Assembly: GCA_028066595.1 (NCBI GenBank)
Contig: JALCBJ010000013.1
Span: 45,981-105,380, forward strand
Length of the DNA stretch: 59,400 nt
Source: Thermoanaerobaculia bacterium
GTDB taxonomy: Bacteria > Acidobacteriota > Thermoanaerobaculia > Multivoradales > J023
Reading direction: 5' to 3'
Shown here: positions 10,980-19,468 of the stretch, in pieces
Layout of the letters: each line of letters starts with the position of its first letter
Numbering within the stretch: position 1 is the stretch's first letter
Translations under genes and position numbers: made by a program
The notes under the pieces: generated by a model
Told to the model about the DNA's origin: nothing
The model's database searches: none
Seen by the model: the letters and a program-made list of their open reading frames with translations, nothing else

Positions 10980-11627
10980 ATGTACAGTCAGCCCATGGCG
11001 ACCGCTACCACCGACCCGGTTCACATCGTTCCCCGCAGCAGTCAGGCAGCTGCGTTGCTGCATCCGCTACGCCGTCGCCTGCTCGATGCCTTCCGCACGC
11101 CGGCTTCGGCAGCCGAGGTCGCGAGGCGTCTGAGCCAGCCTCGCCAGCGTGTGGGACACCATGTGCGTGAGCTGCAGTCTCACGGCTTGCTGGTGTCGGC
11201 GGGGGAGCGTCGCACGGGCAACTTCGTAGAGAAGCTGCTTCGTTCCAGCGCCATGTCCTACGTCATCTCGCCCGAAGCGCTCGGCGAGCTGGCACCCGAT
11301 CCGAAAGCGATCGAAGATCGAGTGTCGAGCGCGTATCTGCTGGCTACCGCGGCGCGCACACTTGGCGATGTCGCCGATCTGCGTCGCCGCGCCGCCGGGT
11401 CCGGCAAGCGTCTGGCGACGTTGACCTTGGAGTCGGAAGTGCGCTTCGCATCGCCCCAGGCCCAGGCGGGCTATGCCCAGGAACTGGCTTCCACACTGCG
11501 GCGCTTGGCCGCGAAGTACCACGATGAAGCGGCCGAAGGCGGCCGTACGTTTCGATTCACCGTCGCGGGCCACCCGGCCATCGAGCGACCCGCGACACCT
11601 TCCGGAGACGACGATGACGAAAACTGA
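10980..11627 (+). CDS. ArsR-family winged-helix transcriptional regulator
   Basis: About 215 residues. The N-terminal winged helix (about 15-75) reads SQAAALLHPLRRRLLDAF, then ASAAEVARRLSQPRQRVGHHVRELQ split around the recognition helix, as in ArsR/HTH_20 repressors. The C-terminal half is helical without an obvious metal site, so it is not clearly an arsenic sensor. ATG 10980 is preferred because a -10-like element lies directly in front of it; ATG 10995 is the alternative. The gene overlaps the following SRPBCC gene by 14 bases. ArsR-AHSA1 pairs of this kind are common, the regulator usually repressing both genes; here the inverted repeats just upstream support autoregulation. Confidence 0.85.
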   Translation: MYSQPMATATTDPVHIVPRSSQAAALLHPLRRRLLDAFRTPASAAEVARRLSQPRQRVGHHVRELQSHGLLVSAGERRTGNFVEKLLRSSAMSYVISPEALGELAPDPKAIEDRVSSAYLLATAARTLGDVADLRRRAAGSGKRLATLTLESEVRFASPQAQAGYAQELASTLRRLAAKYHDEAAEGGRTFRFTVAGHPAIERPATPSGDDDDEN

Positions 11628-12402
11628 TGCCACGCCAGAGAACGAGGATCGAAAGCTCGAGCTATCCATCGCCATCGACGCCGAACGCGATGCTGTATGG
11701 CAGGCGATCTCGAACGCCGAGGGCCTGAAGAACTGGTTCCCCCTCGATGCCCGCCTCGAGCCCGGCGAAGGGGGGTCGGTGTGGCTATCGTGGGGCCCAG
11801 GTTGCGAGGGTGAGGCACCGTTGACCATCTGGGAGGAGGGAGAACGACTGGGTTGGGAAGAAGACCATGGCGGCGGTGCGCGCGTCCTCCTCGAGTTTCG
11901 CCTAGACACCGAGAAGGGCAAGTCTGTGGTGCGGCTGGTGCAGTCGGGCTTCTCGGCGGGTGATCGTGACGAAAACTATTGGGACGACTATTTCGACGCC
12001 ACGGGCTCCGGCTGGCGCTACTTCCTGTGGAATCTGAGTCACTACCTGGAGCGCCATCCAGGTAAGGAGCGCCAGATGGTGTGGACGCGGGGCAAGGTCG
12101 GACTGGGGCGTCAGGAGCTATGGAGCCGACTCACCGAGGGCGATGGGTTGGCGGTGAGCGGGACAGTCGAGAAAGGTGGAGCGTTTCGCCTGTGGACCGG
12201 TGACCAAGGCACCTTCCGCGACATCACCGAAGGAGTTCATCTCTCCGCCCGTGTTGCTGATCTGGACGATGCGCTGTTGCTCGTCGAAGTGGAGCCCGGT
12301 GACGAGCCAACCCTCGGCGTCTGGCTCTCGACCTATGGACTGGGGGACGAGCGCGTTGCACAATTGCAGGCCTCGCTGGAGGCCGCGGTCGCGCGACTCT
12401 AG
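11614..12402 (+). CDS. SRPBCC (AHSA1-like) domain protein
   Basis: A 262-residue protein. Residues about 12-150 form an AHSA1/START-like fold: LSIAIDAERDAVWQAISNAE, GLKNWFPLDARLEPGEGG and WRYFLWNLSHYLERHPGK follow the family layout. The C-terminal 100 residues (VGLGRQELWSRLTEG onward) form a second, poorly characterised part. The family binds hydrophobic ligands or activates Hsp90-like partners; no substrate is known. GGAG eight bases before ATG 11614 supports the start. The start lies inside the ArsR gene end, so translation is coupled and the ArsR protein probably controls it. Confidence 0.82.
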   Translation: MTKTDATPENEDRKLELSIAIDAERDAVWQAISNAEGLKNWFPLDARLEPGEGGSVWLSWGPGCEGEAPLTIWEEGERLGWEEDHGGGARVLLEFRLDTEKGKSVVRLVQSGFSAGDRDENYWDDYFDATGSGWRYFLWNLSHYLERHPGKERQMVWTRGKVGLGRQELWSRLTEGDGLAVSGTVEKGGAFRLWTGDQGTFRDITEGVHLSARVADLDDALLLVEVEPGDEPTLGVWLSTYGLGDERVAQLQASLEAAVARL

Positions 12403-12498
12403 GCGCGATCGCCGTCTGCCCGGGGCGGCTCGAGCCCGTGGTCGAGCACCCTCCGCTACTGCGAGGCTCTTGTAGAGTAATGCTCGTACAAGCGTCCA

Positions 12499-13185
12499 AT
12501 GATCGTGCGGTGCTCGATCGCCGGTATCGGCTGCCCTGGAGAGTTCTTGATCGCGCTACCCTTCATCTCGCTGTTCGCCTCGTCGTTGGGTCCGACTGGC
12601 GCAGAGCCGAGGACCATCCTTCAGCGGATCGCCGATGGGGATCCGACGGCCGTCGAACAATGTATGGACACCTACGGTGGGCTCTTGTGGTCGATGGCGC
12701 GCAAGAAAGGACTGGATCCGGAAGATGCCGACGACCTCGTGCAGGAAATCTTCATCGAGCTGTGGAAGAGCGCCGAACGCTACGACCCCTCCCAGGCCTC
12801 TGAAACGACATTCGTTGCGATGATCGGCAAGCGACGATTGATCGACCGCTTTCGCCGAAAGCAGAGAAGACCCGTGACGCAGACCATCGTGCCGGATCTG
12901 CACGACGAGGCCGATGGAGAACATCAGCAATTGGAGGCCAGGGTGGAGCTGTCGGTGGCGCAGAAGGCGCTCGGCGTGCTGCGTCCCGACGAACGTAGCG
13001 TGGTGCTGATGTCGGCCTATCACGGCATGTCCCACGGCCAGATCTCGAAGTCCACTGGCCTGCCTTTGGGAACCGTCAAGACCTATATTCGACGGGGCTT
13101 GATGCGAGTCAAAGAAGCGCTCGAAGAATCTGACCGGACGCAGCCCGGCGGACGGTTATCGGCCGAGGCCGACCGCAGTGGCTGA
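12499..13185 (+). CDS. ECF-type RNA polymerase sigma factor
   Basis: Up to 228 residues. Region 2 includes DADDLVQEIFIELWKSAERY and the -10 recognition helix GKRRLIDRFRRKQRR. Region 4 includes LRPDERSVVLMSAYHGMSHG and GLPLGTVKTYIRRGLMRVKEAL. The first 30 residues are doubtful: the true start may be the TTG at 12586, where the conserved part begins. No anti-sigma factor follows; instead the 3' end overlaps a small Smr-domain gene by eight bases. The regulon is unknown. Confidence 0.87.
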   Translation: MIVRCSIAGIGCPGEFLIALPFISLFASSLGPTGAEPRTILQRIADGDPTAVEQCMDTYGGLLWSMARKKGLDPEDADDLVQEIFIELWKSAERYDPSQASETTFVAMIGKRRLIDRFRRKQRRPVTQTIVPDLHDEADGEHQQLEARVELSVAQKALGVLRPDERSVVLMSAYHGMSHGQISKSTGLPLGTVKTYIRRGLMRVKEALEESDRTQPGGRLSAEADRSG

Positions 13186-13474
13186 CGACGGTCATCGGGA
13201 CGACGTCGGGGCAACGGAACCCGTCGAGATGGAGATCACAGACACGCTCGATCTCCACAGCTTTCCCCCGCGCGAGGTCGCCGCGCTGGTGAAAGATTGG
13301 ATCGACCTGGCCTATGACGCGGGTCACCGTGAGCTGCGGATCATCCATGGGAAAGGAATCGGTGTGCAGCGGCAGACCGTTCGGAAGATCGCGGAACGGG
13401 ACGGGCGGGTGGTGGAGTTCGGCGACGCGCCGGACGGGTCCGGCTGGGGAGCGACGAGGATTCGCATGAGGTGA
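13178..13474 (+). CDS. Small stand-alone Smr-domain protein
   Basis: A 98-residue protein made almost entirely of one Smr domain. LDLHSFPPREV (about 24-34) carries the conserved LDLH motif, and LRIIHGKGIGVQRQTVR carries the HGKG motif. Smr domains of this kind bind or nick nucleic acids; short stand-alone versions are often found in bacteria. The GTG start at 13178 overlaps the sigma-factor stop, so the two are translationally coupled. A link between an ECF sigma factor and an Smr protein is not an obvious functional unit. Confidence 0.85.
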   Translation: MADDGHRDDVGATEPVEMEITDTLDLHSFPPREVAALVKDWIDLAYDAGHRELRIIHGKGIGVQRQTVRKIAERDGRVVEFGDAPDGSGWGATRIRMR

Positions 13475-13571
13475 GATCAGATCACTCGGTGTAACGATCC
13501 GGGACTGCGGGCGTAGGGTGCCGAGACTGGGTGCCCTGAAGCGCCCCGCTCTACCAACCGGAGATCTCGTC

Positions 13572-15299
13572 ATGCCGTCCCCCCAGCCTACCGCCCCTGG
13601 ACCTTCTCGAAGACTTCGGCTTTGGCCGGGTGTCGTCGCTGTCATCGCAATGTGGATCGCCCGCTTCGGCATCAAGCTGGTGGTTCCTGGGTTCGACGGC
13701 TTCAGCCGCGCCATGATGACGTCCTTCGTCTGCGCAGGCCTGGTACTGCTCTGGTGGCTGTTCTTCAGCCGGGCTGCGTGGATCGAGAGACTGGGTGGTC
13801 TGGTCGTGCTTGCCGGGGGTTTGGCCGGGACATGGTGGTTGCGAGATGAGTCGGCAGGCCCCGTGTGGCTCCTGGGCTACGTGGTACCGGTGCTGTGGCT
13901 CACCTTTGTCGGTTGGGCCGTCCTCACGCGTAACCTGCCCGACCGCACGCGACGCCTGTACCTGGTAGCCACGGTCCTCGGCACGTGCGGTGCCTGGTTG
14001 ATGTTCCGGACGTCGGGTGTGGACGGCGATCACGACTCGAGCTTCGCCTGGCGTTGGGCAAAAACGGCGGAAGAGCGCTTGCTCGAAGCCTCGGGAGACG
14101 GTTCTGGTGTGGCCGCACCGATGGGGACGTCCGATGCGCCCGCTTCATCTTCCGAATGGCCGGGTTTCCGCGGCCCGGGTCGCGATGGCGTCGCCCGCTC
14201 GATGGCGATCTCCACCGACTGGTCGGCGACACCGCCTCAGGAGTTGTGGCGGAGGCCTGTCGGGCCGGGATGGTCATCGTTCGCCGTGCGCGGAGAGGTT
14301 CTCTACACCCAGGAGCAGCGTGGCGCCGACGAGGTGGTCTCCTGCTACTCCTTGGCTACGGGCCAGGAAGTGTGGCTGCATCGCGACCCGGTCCGCTTCT
14401 TCGAATCGAATGCCGGCGCAGGCCCGCGCGGAACACCGACCCTGGAGGGTGACACGGTCTATTCGTTTGGAGCCACCGGCATCCTCAACGCTCTCGACGC
14501 TTCGAACGGCACGGTTCGCTGGTCGCGTGACGTAGCCCGGGATAGTGATGTCGGGGTGCCGGAGTGGGGCTTTTCCAGCTCGCCTCTAGTAGTGGATGAC
14601 CTCGTTGTGGTGGCCGCGTCGGGTCGGCTGATGGCCTACGGTCGAGGGACCGGCGAGCTGCGGTGGCAGGGTGAGAAGGGAGGCGTCAGTTATAGCTCGC
14701 CGCAACTCGCGTGGCTAGACGGTACCCGGCAAGTCGTGCTGATGCACGGTCGTGGGATCCTGGGCGTAGAGCCTGCAGGCGGCGCGGTGCTCTGGCAGCA
14801 TGATTGGCCCGGCTTTCCCATGGTGCAGCCTGAGCTCACTGGCGACGGTGACATTTTGGTCAGCGCCAGTCAGAGCGCTGGCGTTCGCCGCCTCGCGATA
14901 ACCCGAGACGACGACACCTGGCAGGCGGAGGAACGTTGGACCTCGCTGCGCCTCAAGCCCTACTTCAATCACTTCGTGATCCACGACGGCCACGCCTACG
15001 GATTCGACGGCCGGATCCTGGCGGCCATCGATCTGACGAGCGGAGAGCGCAGGTGGAAGGGTGGCCGCTTTGGCAACGGTCAGATGATCTTGCTGCCCGA
15101 ACAGGACCTTCTCCTGGTCTTGTCAGAGAAGGGACAGATCGCGCTCGTTTCGGCGACTCCCGAGGAGTTCCGCGAGCTCGGACGCGTGTCCGCGCTCGAC
15201 GGCAAGACCTGGAATCACCCCGTGCTGGTCGGCGATGTGCTGCTCGTCCGCAACGCAGAGGAAATGGCGGCGTATCGTCTGGCAGCCGGGGATGCTTGA
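13572..15299 (+). CDS. Membrane protein with PQQ-type beta-propeller domain
   Basis: A 575-residue protein. About five hydrophobic helices occupy residues 15-155. A linker then leads to a repeat domain with recurring blades such as VSCYSLATGQEVWLHRD, NALDASNGTVRWSRD and AIDLTSGERRWKGG, the Ala-x-Asp-x-x-x-Gly-x-x-x-Trp pattern of PQQ or BamB-like propellers. The propeller begins with WPGFRGPGRDGV, a motif common at the start of such domains in planctomycete and acidobacterial proteins. It probably faces the periplasm; cofactor binding cannot be judged. ATG 13572 is chosen with GGAG upstream; a GTG at 13518 is the alternative. Confidence 0.82.
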   Translation: MPSPQPTAPGPSRRLRLWPGVVAVIAMWIARFGIKLVVPGFDGFSRAMMTSFVCAGLVLLWWLFFSRAAWIERLGGLVVLAGGLAGTWWLRDESAGPVWLLGYVVPVLWLTFVGWAVLTRNLPDRTRRLYLVATVLGTCGAWLMFRTSGVDGDHDSSFAWRWAKTAEERLLEASGDGSGVAAPMGTSDAPASSSEWPGFRGPGRDGVARSMAISTDWSATPPQELWRRPVGPGWSSFAVRGEVLYTQEQRGADEVVSCYSLATGQEVWLHRDPVRFFESNAGAGPRGTPTLEGDTVYSFGATGILNALDASNGTVRWSRDVARDSDVGVPEWGFSSSPLVVDDLVVVAASGRLMAYGRGTGELRWQGEKGGVSYSSPQLAWLDGTRQVVLMHGRGILGVEPAGGAVLWQHDWPGFPMVQPELTGDGDILVSASQSAGVRRLAITRDDDTWQAEERWTSLRLKPYFNHFVIHDGHAYGFDGRILAAIDLTSGERRWKGGRFGNGQMILLPEQDLLLVLSEKGQIALVSATPEEFRELGRVSALDGKTWNHPVLVGDVLLVRNAEEMAAYRLAAGDA

Positions 15300-15540
15300 G
15301 CCGTAGTGCGACCGAGCCGGCCCGTCGCAGATGGTCTGGCTGGATGCAGAACTCTCCGCCGCGCGACGGCGTAGTGTCTGTATCTCCAAGGGAGACGACG
15401 GACGTGGCGATTTAGATCTGGCGGCACTCTGTCGACGAGCCATTTTGCGCCGTCCGATGCAGGATGGCAGATCCGCGTCGGAGCAGGAGGTTGGAGAAGA
15501 TCCGGGCTAGAGTTCGGAGGCCAACGAAGGAGCGTGACAG

Positions 15541-15972
15541 ATGGAACCCACGAAGATCCTCTCCGGAGCTACTGTCCTCCTCGTCCGAGACGTGGAGATG
15601 GCGGCCGACTACTACCGCGACAAGCTCGGATTTCGCTATAGCCGCCTTTGGGGCGAGCCGCCTTGCTTCTGCATGGCCTGGCGCGACGAGCAATGCTTGA
15701 TGCTCTCGCAGGTCGAAAACCACGCCCACATCCGTTCGCTGTCGGACGTCGCCCACATCTGGGACGCCTACCTCTGGGTCGACGATGCCGACAAGCTCTA
15801 CGCGGAGCTGGAGGAGAGGGGAGCGATTCTCGAACACGCACCGTGTGTGACCGACTACGGCGTGAAGGAGTTCACGGTGCGCGATCTGGACGGATATCAA
15901 CTCGCCTTCGGGGAGGAGCTGGACGAGCCGGCTATCTCCGAGGAGCCGGCTACCTCTGAGGAGGAAGAATAG
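15541..15972 (+). CDS. Glyoxalase/VOC-family protein
   Basis: A 143-residue single VOC module. ATVLLVRDVEMAADYYRDKL starts the first beta-alpha-beta unit and FTVRDLDGYQLAFGEEL ends the second; the latter is the usual metal-binding Glu strand. Sub-function (isomerase, dioxygenase, resistance protein) cannot be told. AAGGAG ten bases upstream supports the ATG. The last 18 residues are an acidic tail formed by an imperfect 21-bp tandem duplication (EPAISE then EPATSE), which looks like recent slippage. Confidence 0.85.
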   Translation: MEPTKILSGATVLLVRDVEMAADYYRDKLGFRYSRLWGEPPCFCMAWRDEQCLMLSQVENHAHIRSLSDVAHIWDAYLWVDDADKLYAELEERGAILEHAPCVTDYGVKEFTVRDLDGYQLAFGEELDEPAISEEPATSEEEE

Positions 15973-16203
15973 CCGGCGAGCTCCCGTGGCATCCAGATGC
16001 CCGAGGGCAGGTCGACACCGAGGTCTGGGATCGCCGTCACCTGATCGGCCGACCGTTGGTCCTCAAATGGTCGACGACGCTCCACACAACACCCGAGGCA
16101 TTCGCCGGATTCGAGCTGGCCAGGCCGGGTCGTTACAATCCTGCTTCGTCCGGTACCCGTCTCCACGTGCCTCCCCAATCTCTTCGCGACCGAGGATCCT
16201 GCA

Positions 16204-17859
16204 TTGACCACCATCGGAACCGAGCTGAACTTGACTCCCCAGATCGAGCGTCGAATTGCTGCGTGGCGCGTGAAGCTGGAGGAGCTGCGGGTAGAAGCGG
16301 ACGGACTCCGCATGGGCGGCGGTGAGAAACGTCAGGCGAAGCAGAGGGGCCGGGGCAAGATGCTGGCGCGGGAGCGCACTGACTATCTGTGCGACGACGG
16401 TAGCTTCCGGGAGTGGGGGCTGTGGGCGGGGCATGGACTCTACGAGGAGCATGGCGGTGCGCCGTCGGCCGGCGTGGTGTGCGGCACGGGAGCCATCCAC
16501 GGCCGAGAGGTGATGGTGGTGTCGAACGACGCCACCGTGAAGGCAGGCGCTTGGTTTTCCATCACGTGCAAGAAGATTCTGCGTGCGCAGGAGATCGCCC
16601 TGGAGAATCGGCTGCCGATCGTCTATCTGGTGGATTCTGCCGGCGTCTACCTGCCCATGCAGGACGAGATCTTCCCCGACAAGGAGCATTTCGGTCGCGT
16701 GTTCTACAACAATGCCCGGCTCTCCGCCGAAGGTATCTTTCAGATGGCCGCGATCATGGGCTCCTGCGTGGCCGGCGGCGCATACCTGCCCATCATGAGC
16801 GACGAGAGCCATATCGTGGACGGGACCGGCTCGATTTTTCTTGCCGGCTCGCACTTGGTGAAAGCGGCCATCGGTGAACAGATCGACAACCAGGAGCTGG
16901 GCGGTGCCGTCGTGCAAGCTGACATCTCCGGCGTCGTCGATCACCGCCACGACGACGATCGGGCCTGTTTGGACAAGATCCGCAGCCAGTTCGCCCAGCT
17001 TGCCGCGACCGAGAAGGCCTCCTTTGCCAGGCGCGACCCCAGGCCGCCGCGTTTCGCCGCCGAGGAGATCTACGGTCTGCTCGAGCTCGACCGTTCCCGC
17101 CCGTTCGACGTACGGGAAGTTCTGGCAAGGATCCTCGACGATTCCGACTTCGACGAGTTCAAAGAGAACTACGGTCAGACCATCGTGTGTGGCACTGGCT
17201 GGATCGACGGCTGGGCTGTAGGCATCGTGGCCAACCAGCGGCAGATCGTGAAGTCGAAGACCGGCACTGCAAAAGGCGAGCACGAGCTCCAGATCGGTGG
17301 CGTCGTCTATTCAGACTCCGCCGACAAGGCGGCACGCTTCGTCCAGCTTTGCAATCAGAAAGGAATCCCGCTGCTGTTCCTACAAGATGTCACCGGATTC
17401 ATGGTCGGAAGCCGTGCGGAGCGGGGCGGGATCATCAAGGACGGAGCCAAGATGGTGAACGCCGTGGCCAACTCATCAGTTCCCAAGATCACGGTATTTA
17501 CCGGCAACAGTTTCGGCGCCGGTAACTACGCCATGTGCGGCAAGGCCTATGGCGCTCGCTTTCTCTATGCTTGGCCTTCGGCCGCCATCGCCGTCATGGG
17601 CGGGGCGCAAGCTTCGAAAACCTTGTTGTCGATTCAACTCAAGAATCGCGAGGTTTCGGAGGAGGAAAAGGACGCGCTCTTGGCTCGTATTCAGAAACGG
17701 TACGAAGACGCCATGGACCCACGCTATGCGGCGGCCCGACTGTGGGTGGACGACCTCATCGATCCGGTGCGCACCCGAGAGCTGGTGTCCCGTTCGCTGC
17801 TCTGCGCGGCTTGTAATCCAGAGATCGGTGAGTTTCGGACGGGAGTTCTGCAGACCTGA
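16204..17859 (+). CDS. Acyl-CoA carboxylase, carboxyltransferase (beta) subunit
   Basis: A 551-residue biotin-dependent carboxyltransferase with two crotonase-like halves. Features include GRGKMLARERTDYL, DSAGVYLPMQDEIF, GAYLPIMSDE, FLQDVTGFMVGS and GNYAMCGKAYGARF; AIAVMGGAQASKTL corresponds to the MGGEQAA region of methylcrotonoyl-CoA carboxylases. It moves carboxyl groups from carboxybiotin to an acyl-CoA, most likely methylcrotonyl- or a related branched acyl-CoA. The biotin carboxylase/carrier (alpha) subunit is not adjacent, so the partner must be elsewhere. The start is TTG 16204 with GAGGA seven bases upstream; no better ATG is in frame nearby. Confidence 0.9.
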   Translation: MTTIGTELNLTPQIERRIAAWRVKLEELRVEADGLRMGGGEKRQAKQRGRGKMLARERTDYLCDDGSFREWGLWAGHGLYEEHGGAPSAGVVCGTGAIHGREVMVVSNDATVKAGAWFSITCKKILRAQEIALENRLPIVYLVDSAGVYLPMQDEIFPDKEHFGRVFYNNARLSAEGIFQMAAIMGSCVAGGAYLPIMSDESHIVDGTGSIFLAGSHLVKAAIGEQIDNQELGGAVVQADISGVVDHRHDDDRACLDKIRSQFAQLAATEKASFARRDPRPPRFAAEEIYGLLELDRSRPFDVREVLARILDDSDFDEFKENYGQTIVCGTGWIDGWAVGIVANQRQIVKSKTGTAKGEHELQIGGVVYSDSADKAARFVQLCNQKGIPLLFLQDVTGFMVGSRAERGGIIKDGAKMVNAVANSSVPKITVFTGNSFGAGNYAMCGKAYGARFLYAWPSAAIAVMGGAQASKTLLSIQLKNREVSEEEKDALLARIQKRYEDAMDPRYAAARLWVDDLIDPVRTRELVSRSLLCAACNPEIGEFRTGVLQT

Positions 17860-17899
17860 ACAGGCAGCGCCGCGATCGTTCCGTCCGGCGCTGCGCTCC

Positions 17900-19468
17900 T
17901 CACTCGCGGATACCAGCGACGTCCTGGACCCAGTCTGGAGTGGCGGGCTCTCCATGAAACATCGATGGATCGACGCCCCGGGTGATGGCCCAGCGGTGGA
18001 TCCAGGTGATGCCACCCCTGCCCGTGTACCTGTCGGGCGAGTCGAATGCCGGGTCGCCTAACGCTTCGTCGAGCTCGATGAATCGATAGCCACGGGACTC
18101 GAGCTGCTCCACCAGGGGAGGCAGATGGTCGGCGTTCAACGCATTGGCGTGAAGCAACAAGATCTGTGGGATCTCGCGCTCGAACAGCTGCCGACTTTGG
18201 TCTTCGTAGTAGGCGACCATGCGAACCATGTAGTCCACGTACGAGCGACCTAGACGAGTCACTAGGTCCGCGTCGTCCCCCTCCAAGGCCCTGTCGTACG
18301 CGCGGGCGTATATCCACTCGGAGTTGTCCACGGTCACCGGCGCCACGCGATACCCATGGCCTGCGAGGAACTCATGGACAGCGTCGCGGGTCGCCAGATC
18401 GAGGCCGGTACGCAGGAAGGGGTGGCGAAAGAAGCGCGGTGTCTGGTCGTACTTGGCCATCATCGGCCGTAGAACACGCTCGCCCTGCAGAATGTCCTGT
18501 TGATACTCATCGAGGGAAACGTCGCCGTGGAGGTTCGGATGGGAGTAGGTGTGGTTGCCTAACTCCAAGCCCGCCGACAGCCAGGCTTCCAGCATCTGAA
18601 CGCGATTCGGTGAGATCTTCCCTTCGACGATCAGTTTGCTCTCATTGACGAATCCGATGGCCGGGATCTCCTGTTGCTGGAGGAAGCCGACGAGGTCACG
18701 CGTGATTCGCTCCATGCGCTCTTCGTGGTGTACTTGACTTGGCTGACTCGGTAGGTCGTCCAAGGTGAGCACCATGCGCCGATCGATCTGTGCCGAAGCC
18801 TCACCTTGGGCGGGGGTCGGTGTCAGGACGGCCCAAAGGCCGGCCGCGCCGACGAAGATCCACCAAATGCCGACGAGGCGAAAGATCCAGAGGAGCGCCC
18901 GCACACCGAGCAGGAAGAAGTTGTGTATCGGAAATGGCACGCGGATCTCCTCGTCGGGCGCCCGAATGGTGAGCCAACCCCATGCGGCGAAGTTAACGGT
19001 CAGACCGATCACCAGGCGGAAGACGTCCGTGGCGGTCGCGAGGGTGGTAGCCGTCGCTCGCCCGATCGCCGCCGCCGTGAGGGTGCCGAGCAGCACCGAC
19101 AGGGGAAGGAAAATGCCGACCCGGAGCGGCAGGCGACGGCGGTAGACGAACGTGAAGAAGCGCCGGAGATCGCATGCATGACGCGAACGTATGCGTGCTG
19201 GCTGCCCCCCCAAGTCGAGGGGTTCCACTTCGTGGCCCGACAGGGTTGCCCCGGTCCACAAGCAGCGACGGGTGGCGACGCGCCGCATGTAAGGTCGCGC
19301 CAGGAAGCGATGACCGAGCATCAGTACGATGCCTACCGTCAGGCTGAGCCCTACTGGCTCCGGTTGAGCTACGAAGAGGAAGAGCACCACCGGGATGAAG
19401 AGGAAGAGAGCGGCGCCTCGCAGCTGATCGCCGAGAATCGAACGGTGCTCTCTCGTGTGCTGTGTCAT
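17900..19468 (-). CDS. Membrane-anchored polysaccharide deacetylase (NodB fold)
   Basis: A 522-residue protein. About four to five membrane helices fill residues 15-220, followed by a NodB domain. MVLTLDDLPS carries the catalytic/metal Asp pair, GNHTYSHPNLH the His-x3-His zinc site, and FRHPFLRTG the substrate-groove motif; ILLLHANALN is the final motif. The family removes N-acetyl groups from GlcNAc polymers; the catalytic domain is probably periplasmic. ATG 19468 overlaps the stop of the upstream kinase gene in ATGA, so the two are coupled. The frame runs open far upstream (to 19990) but only as a shadow of that kinase gene. Confidence 0.85.
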   Translation of the reverse strand: MTQHTREHRSILGDQLRGAALFLFIPVVLFLFVAQPEPVGLSLTVGIVLMLGHRFLARPYMRRVATRRCLWTGATLSGHEVEPLDLGGQPARIRSRHACDLRRFFTFVYRRRLPLRVGIFLPLSVLLGTLTAAAIGRATATTLATATDVFRLVIGLTVNFAAWGWLTIRAPDEEIRVPFPIHNFFLLGVRALLWIFRLVGIWWIFVGAAGLWAVLTPTPAQGEASAQIDRRMVLTLDDLPSQPSQVHHEERMERITRDLVGFLQQQEIPAIGFVNESKLIVEGKISPNRVQMLEAWLSAGLELGNHTYSHPNLHGDVSLDEYQQDILQGERVLRPMMAKYDQTPRFFRHPFLRTGLDLATRDAVHEFLAGHGYRVAPVTVDNSEWIYARAYDRALEGDDADLVTRLGRSYVDYMVRMVAYYEDQSRQLFEREIPQILLLHANALNADHLPPLVEQLESRGYRFIELDEALGDPAFDSPDRYTGRGGITWIHRWAITRGVDPSMFHGEPATPDWVQDVAGIRE

